Source: Poronia punctata | Lineage: Eukaryota > Ascomycota > Sordariomycetes > Xylariales > Xylariaceae | DNA length: 64,000 nt | Reading direction: 5' to 3' | Assembly: GCA_022579005.1 (NCBI GenBank) | Contig: MU401480.1 | Coordinates: 62,001-126,000, forward strand | In this document: positions 58,686 through 64,000 of the stretch, in pieces | How the letters are laid out: the number at the start of each line of letters is the position of its first letter | Numbering within the stretch: the first letter of the stretch is position 1 | Position numbers and translations under genes: made by a program | Notes under the pieces: generated by a model | Database searches by the model: none | Told to the model about the DNA's origin: nothing | What the model saw: only the letters and a program-made list of their open reading frames with translations

Positions 58686-61600
58686 ATGGCCGAGTATCAA
58701 TACCAACGCCGGTATGGCCAACCGCCCTCTGGCAACCAGCGAGATGCTGCTTTCTCCAACATTTTCGGAGCCCAGCCTCCTCCCGGCCGTACAGGCACCA
58801 TGTCGTCTTCATCCGCTCCTCCCAACGGTTCGGTGCCGAGCGAAAGAACACATACCATGTCTTCCATGTCAAGCGGGCCCCCACCCGAGATGCAGCGACA
58901 GGCTCCTCCGAGGTCCCAACGTCCTGGTGGGTATGAAGAGCCCATAGCCTCTCGTACTCGCACCATGGATTCCAGTATGGCCAATGGTTACTATCAAAGC
59001 CAGAGAAACCCGTCGGGGGGATATCCCGCGCAGGTGCGAGCGGATCCGTATGCGCGACAACCACCGCTTCCGAATCAAAGACCTTATCCCGGCCCTCCAC
59101 CGCAAGGCCAACCCCGATACGACCAAAGAGGACCGCCTGCTCCGCAGGCCTATCACCCTCCACGGGCTCCGCCGCCGCGGCATTATCAAGGTGGTCCTGC
59201 GCCGCCACCCGGACCTGCTTATCGGGATGACCCCTATCGGTCTCAGTCGCTTGCAACAACTTCCCGACCAGCCATGTACCAGCCTCCGCCGAGCTCATAT
59301 CAGGGACAACCGCAAAGCTTTCGACAACCGCCGAACCAAATTCCTAACCCCATGTCGCGCACCACAGCCCAAGGCCGGATCGTGCCTGAGCGCCATGATG
59401 ACAGGTCCATGTCCATGACTGGGTATCCCCCGGAGCGAGATGCGCATCAAACCATGAGTGGTCGCATCATCCCGAACCGAGTCAGGGCACCCTCGAATGA
59501 GATGCCCGGTGCAAATATGGGTGGGCAGCAAAACGCCTTGTATGGCTATCCGTCCGCTCCCGGGAGCGCTACGAGGACAATGAGCATGGCGTCGACAGCT
59601 ACATCGACTGACCATAGCCGCACTATGTCCATGGCCAGTACCATTGTTCCCGAGACCTCGGAACAAGCTCGACAACAACTGGTCCACCGACCGTCGGTCG
59701 CAAGATCGCTTGAACATGAGCGACCTCCAACTGCAAAGATTCGATCTCCGATCGTCTACCCAGCCTTGCTATCTCGAGTTGCCGAGTGCTTCCGCCAGAA
59801 GATCATCATCGGAGAGCGGACCAAGAACGAGTTGACTTACAAAAACGCTTTCAGCGGCGCAGAAGCGGTAGATGTGCTCTCGTATATCATCAGGACGACG
59901 GATAGGAACCTGGCCTTATTGTTGGGTCGTGCGCTTGATGCGCAGAAATTCTTCCATGATGTCACATACGAGCATCGGTTGCGCGACTCGGCGTCGGAGA
60001 TGTACCAATTCAGGGAAACTCTGATGGACGAGCCAGAGGATAAGCCACCGGTCAACGGTGTCTTCGTCCTATTATCCGAGTGCTACTCGCCCACCTGTAC
60101 TAGAGACCAGCTGTGCTACTCGATCGCTTGCCCACGCAGATTAGAACAAGTTTCTCGCCTTAACCTCAAACCACAAGTCGGCTTAAAGAAGGATCAAGAC
60201 GCCACGATTAACGACGACGCTGATCAGACTGACGAGCAGAAGCTGTGGATCAATACGGTGCCCAAGGAAGTTGCTGAAAGCGTCAGTGATAAGGAGAAGA
60301 AGAGACAGGAGGTCATCTCCGAGATATGTTATACCGAGCGAGATTTCGTCAAGGATTTGGAGTACCTACGAGACTTTTGGATCTTCCCTCTCCGGTCCAA
60401 GGGCTCGCCTATACCACCGCACAAAAGAGATATCGTTGTTAAAAACATCTTTAGCAATGTGGTTGATCACCCGAGCATCCACTCGGTAAGCTCCAGGTTC
60501 GCTAGAGCACTGACAGAGCGGCAACAAAGGACACCCATCGTCAAGAACGTGGGTGATATTTTCTTAGAAATTGTGCCTCAGTTCGAGCCGTTTATTTTAT
60601 ACGGCTCCAAACAACTGGAAGCCAAGTTTGAGTTTGAGAACGAACGGTCGGCCAATGCGTTGTTTGCCAAATTCGTCGACGAGATCGAGCGAAGGAAAGA
60701 ATCCAGGAAATTGGAACTTAACGGGTACTTGACGAAGCCGACGACTAGATTGGCCCGTTATCCTTTGCTACTAGAAAACGTGCTCAAGTATACCGAGGAT
60801 GGGAACCCGGATAAAGAAGATATTCCTAAAGTCTTGGTGACGATCAGGGATCTCCTGTCGCGAGTCAATGCCGAGTCTGGTAAAGCCGAAAACCGCTTTA
60901 ATCTCCGAAGACTTCATGAGCAGCTCAAGTTCCGGCCTGCTGACAAGGTCGACTTGAAGCTTACGGAGGATGGACGAGAGTTGGTCTTCAAGACACAGTT
61001 CAAGAAGACGCCCACTGATCCCACCGACATAACGGCCTTCCTCTTCGACCATGCCGTTCTGCTCGTAAGGATCAAACAGCAGGCTGGGAAGCCGGATGAA
61101 GTGAAAGCGTATCGAAGAGTACGTATCTCGACCCCCCCCCCCCCCCCCCAACAAAACCTTGGTGGATAGAGGTGTACTGATTATCCGTTGAAATAGCCTA
61201 TTCCTCTGGAGCTACTGTCCATCAAGGAGATGGAAGAGGTCATCCCCCAATCAGGTGTTAAGCGCGCCTCGTCGAACCTTCCGTTCCGCGGAGGGAACAC
61301 GGATAGAAAGGGGTCAGAAGGATGGCCGATCACATTCCGTCATCTGGGCAGGAACTATTACGAGCAGGTCTTGTACGCTTCGACCCAGTCTGCGAGACAA
61401 AAGTGGCTCGAGTTCATCGACGCAGCTCAGCAACGACTTCGAGCCAGGGCCGACTTCTTCAACGTCAACACTCTCTCCCAAAACTTCTTCCAGACTGGCA
61501 ATCTAGTCAACGCGGTGGCCCCCTTTGGTAAGATTCACCATGTGTCCGGCTTTGATCCATTATACTAACGTTGGTTTAGATGGTGGACGTAAACTGATCT

Positions 61601-62565
61601 ATGGAACGGATCACGGCATTTACGTATCGGATCGCAAGGCGAAAGACGTTCAGCCTAGACGTGTCATCGAGGCACAGCACGTCACTCAGGTGGACGTGTT
61701 GGAAGAATATGGCCTATTGTTGGTCCTATCCAACAAGTCACTTCAGTCGTACCCGCTTTCGGCTCTGGATCCCAACGAGCCAGCACTAGCAAGACGTCCG
61801 AAGAAGATTCAGAACAACTGCAACTTCTTCAAGACGGGTATCTGCATGGGACGGCATCTAGTGTGTTGCGTCAAGTCAAGCGCACTCTCGACCACGATCA
61901 AGGTGTACGAGCCGAATGACTCTATGAGCAAGGGCAAGAAACAGAAAGGATTCGGCAAGATGTTTAATGCTGGCCAGGATGAACTTAAGGCGTTCAAGGA
62001 GTTCTACATCCCGACCGAATCCTCGTCTGTCCATTTCCTGAAGAGCAAGCTGTGCGTGGCCTGTGTCAAAGGCTTCGAGGTCGTCTCGCTAGAGACTCTT
62101 GAAACACAGTCACTGCTCGACCAAGCGGATACGTCACTGGACTTTGTCGCTAGGAAGGAAGGCGTCAAGCCGGTCCACATCGAGCGTCTAGAGGGCGAGT
62201 TCCTCCTAAACTACACCGACTTCTCATTCTTTGTAAACCGCAACGGATGGAGGGCGAGACCAGAATGGCGAATCGATTGGGAAGGCATGCCGCAATCCTT
62301 CGCCCTGTCGTACCCCTGGATTTTAGCCTTTGAGCCCAACTTTATCGAACTAAGGAACATTGAAAACGGTGCGATTCACATTGTTCCGCATAAGAACATT
62401 AGGATGCTACACAGTAGCACACACGAGGTATGTCACTGTCCCCGAAACGGTCTCGATCATGAAGCTAATTTAAGGCAGATTCTATTCGCATACGAAGATG
62501 AGATGGGCCACGATATAGTGGCTACCATTGACTTCTGGAAGAACAAAAACGACACGCGGCGATAG
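58686..62565 (+). CDS. ROM2: Rho guanine nucleotide exchange factor, Rom2 type (DEP-DH-PH-CNH)
   Basis: Activates Rho1 for cell-wall integrity signalling and polar growth, at the plasma membrane. Exons 58686-61118, 61197-61527, 61580-62427 and 62479-62565 join in phase to 1232 aa. Residues 1-340 are a disordered Pro/Gln/Ser/Tyr-rich region with several THTMSS/TRTM-like repeats (RTGTM, RTHTM, RTRTM, RTMSM), possible kinase sites. A DEP domain lies at about 360-450 (LLSRVAECFRQKI...MYQF), the DH domain at about 535-730 (VISEICYTERDFVKDLEYL...LNGYLTKPTTRLARYPLLLE), PH at about 750-900 and the CNH (citron) domain at about 920-1225, starting GGRKLIYGTDHGIYVSD. This domain order identifies Rom1/Rom2. 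Intron 1 contains a run of 18 C. Confidence 0.96.
61132..61149. repeat. Poly-C run in intron 1 of the RhoGEF gene
   Basis: Eighteen consecutive C, 13 bp after the donor site. It is prone to length errors and slippage, and if read as coding it yields a false poly-Pro tail. Confidence 0.9.
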
Positions 62566-63010
62566 GGTCTTGTAGTCGAGTCGGCCAGCCTTGGCTCTAT
62601 TCGGGACCGCAACACTGGTCGAACATGGGGCTGGTAGGGGTATTTAGTCTCAGATTAGCCCCGGGACGTGGGGATTTTGACTCCAGATCGGCATTATAGA
62701 GCCAGGAATACTGGATAACGTGTCATCTCAACCATCAGGGAATGAGACTATTTTCTTGGTTGGCAAATTTTTTTTGCTGGCATACATGTCCAGGTTTCCA
62801 GCCATATTAAACTTCTCTCCGGAGAACAACGATCTCAGAATCTTTATTACCCTTGCCACTTACCAACCATAGTGGTAGGGATAATTTATTCCTCGATTGG
62901 GCCACAGAGAAAACCGTGTCTTGCCGCAAAGACCGGTTTATCATGAGACCAACTGTTAGCAAGCAAAGTCCTTGATCCCCTAATCCCGCAGCTGGCTGTG
63001 TGTTTTTTGT

Positions 63011-63044
63011 GGAGGAGGAGGAGGAAGAAGAAGAAGAAGAAGAA
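63011..63044. repeat. GAG/GAA trinucleotide repeat
   Basis: Five GGA-type units running into six GAA units without interruption. Confidence 0.9.
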
Positions 63045-63313
63045 AGGGGAAAGTTGAAACAAATAGAACAGCTAACTAAGGACTCGAGAGGCCAGATGGC
63101 TAATTGGGAAGGAAATGAGAGAAGGAAGGAAGGAAGGATTAAAGGTAGAACGAAAGCTATTTATTCCGGCGGATCTTTTTGTCTAGACCTTTTTTTGTTG
63201 TTGTACAAGATGTGTTCTGCTATCGTAATCATTCAATGATAACCCCTTAAAGCGTTTGGTTACGACCGATCTATTTTTTTTTTCTTTTTTTTTCTGTGTT
63301 TTGTTTTCTTGTG

Positions 63314-63333
63314 CTATCTATCTATCTATCTAT
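63314..63333. repeat. CTAT tetranucleotide repeat
   Basis: Five exact CTAT units. Confidence 0.9.
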
Positions 63334-64000
63334 TGATTGTTACTTTACTTATATAGTATGACTACCTACATAGGTACTTTCAATACAGGTTCTAATCTAC
63401 TAGTCTACGTCCCAGGTCTTTTATATGAACGTTCCCCCGACCCCCGGGATCCAAGTACTTACGATATTCCCCTACCCTCTTACGATACCTAAGTAGGTAG
63501 AGTTAGACCATAGCCTCGAGAAAGCTTATCAACGTACTGCCTTACTTTACTTAATTCTGTCTAAAAGGCGGTTAGGTAGCATAGGTACGTGTATATACGA
63601 GTACGTCTAGTAGAGACGCCTTACACGTGGCTACCTTAGCCGTGCTTATGTATTACCGCTGTTAAAAACAACCCAGCACTTAACGATTATTAGTCTAGCG
63701 CCCGAAGTATGTAACTCGGGATTGGTACGAGTAGGTATTTTGATCTTTTCATTGGTTCTGACCCGGCGGTTAATTATTTTGCCTTAAGAGAGTCTAATTC
63801 TCTATATAGTCTAGACTGGAACATAGGATATTTATAGTAACATTTTTTAACAAGAGAACCAGATCCTTTAAAGAATTTACCGTTAGATTTTGTCCATTTG
63901 ACAGTTAATGTTGTGTATTGTACGTGTACATAGGCCAAACCCTTTTATGCGATGTCAAGCTATTTCTTGAAGAGTATCAAGAGAACCGATTAAATAACCG

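Larger units (their letters stand above)
62566..64000. other. Intergenic to the window edge
   Basis: 3' flank of the RhoGEF gene, then low-complexity sequence: GAG/GAA repeat at 63011-63044, T-rich tracts near 63272-63292, TCTA repeat at 63314-63333, and CCTAAGTAGGTAG at about 63488. The frame at 63000-63239 arises from the GAR repeat and is not a gene. Confidence 0.55.

Noticed and set aside
63000..63239. 79-codon frame with a poly-Glu start
   Set aside because: It is produced by the GAG/GAA repeat and has no other coding character.
1..64000. tRNA or rRNA genes
   Set aside because: I looked for GGTTCGANTCC-type B boxes paired with an A box and acceptor stem and found none that fold by eye; a tRNAscan-SE run would settle it.

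Overview
The window looks like a piece of a filamentous ascomycete chromosome (Pezizomycotina, probably Sordariomycetes). The genes carry short introns of about 60-160 bp with GTAAGT-like donors, CTAAC/CTGAC branch points and CAG/TAG acceptors. The V-ATPase proteolipid, the splicing factors and the mitochondrial enzymes read like those of Neurospora relatives. The lineage is inferred from gene structure and recalled family sequences, not from a search. I rebuilt 19 protein genes, most of them spliced, and checked every exon junction for reading phase.

Layout. 1-4.1 kb: gene-poor. 4.1-5.1 kb: a LaeA-type methyltransferase. 6.9-8.0 kb: quinolinate phosphoribosyltransferase (NAD synthesis). 8.8-9.7 and 10.5-11.6 kb: two unrecognised genes. 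11.6-20.7 kb: a gene-poor block around a 2.2-kb AT-rich foldback-like element (15069-17271). 20.8-24.9 kb: an allantoate-permease-family transporter convergent with a glutamine-synthetase-like gene. 28.1-29.1 kb: a short-chain dehydrogenase. 29.5-34.5 kb: divergent 2-methylisocitrate lyase and 2-methylcitrate synthase, two steps of the mitochondrial methylcitrate cycle for propionyl-CoA. 36.8-39.6 kb: a secreted DUF4360 protein and a dehydroshikimate-dehydratase-like TIM barrel. 40.1-47.0 kb: housekeeping genes PRP38, mitochondrial GatA/HER2, a secreted calcineurin-like phosphoesterase and ISY1. 49.9-50.5 kb: a small single-pass membrane protein. 53.3-54.4 kb: a Ser-rich hypothetical protein. 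55.6-56.5 kb: V-ATPase subunit c. 58.7-62.6 kb: a Rom2-type RhoGEF. The rest is intergenic.

The most unusual structure is the element at 15069-17271. Two modules (M1, about 0.83-0.93 kb; M2, about 0.27 kb) each occur twice in opposite orientation, in the interleaved order M1-M2-M1'-M2', so the two halves are circular permutations of one unit on opposite strands. Each M1 contains 13 tandem 30-bp repeats. The copies differ almost only by C-to-T/G-to-A transitions, as repeat-induced point mutation would leave. It recalls Drosophila foldback elements but encodes no visible protein.
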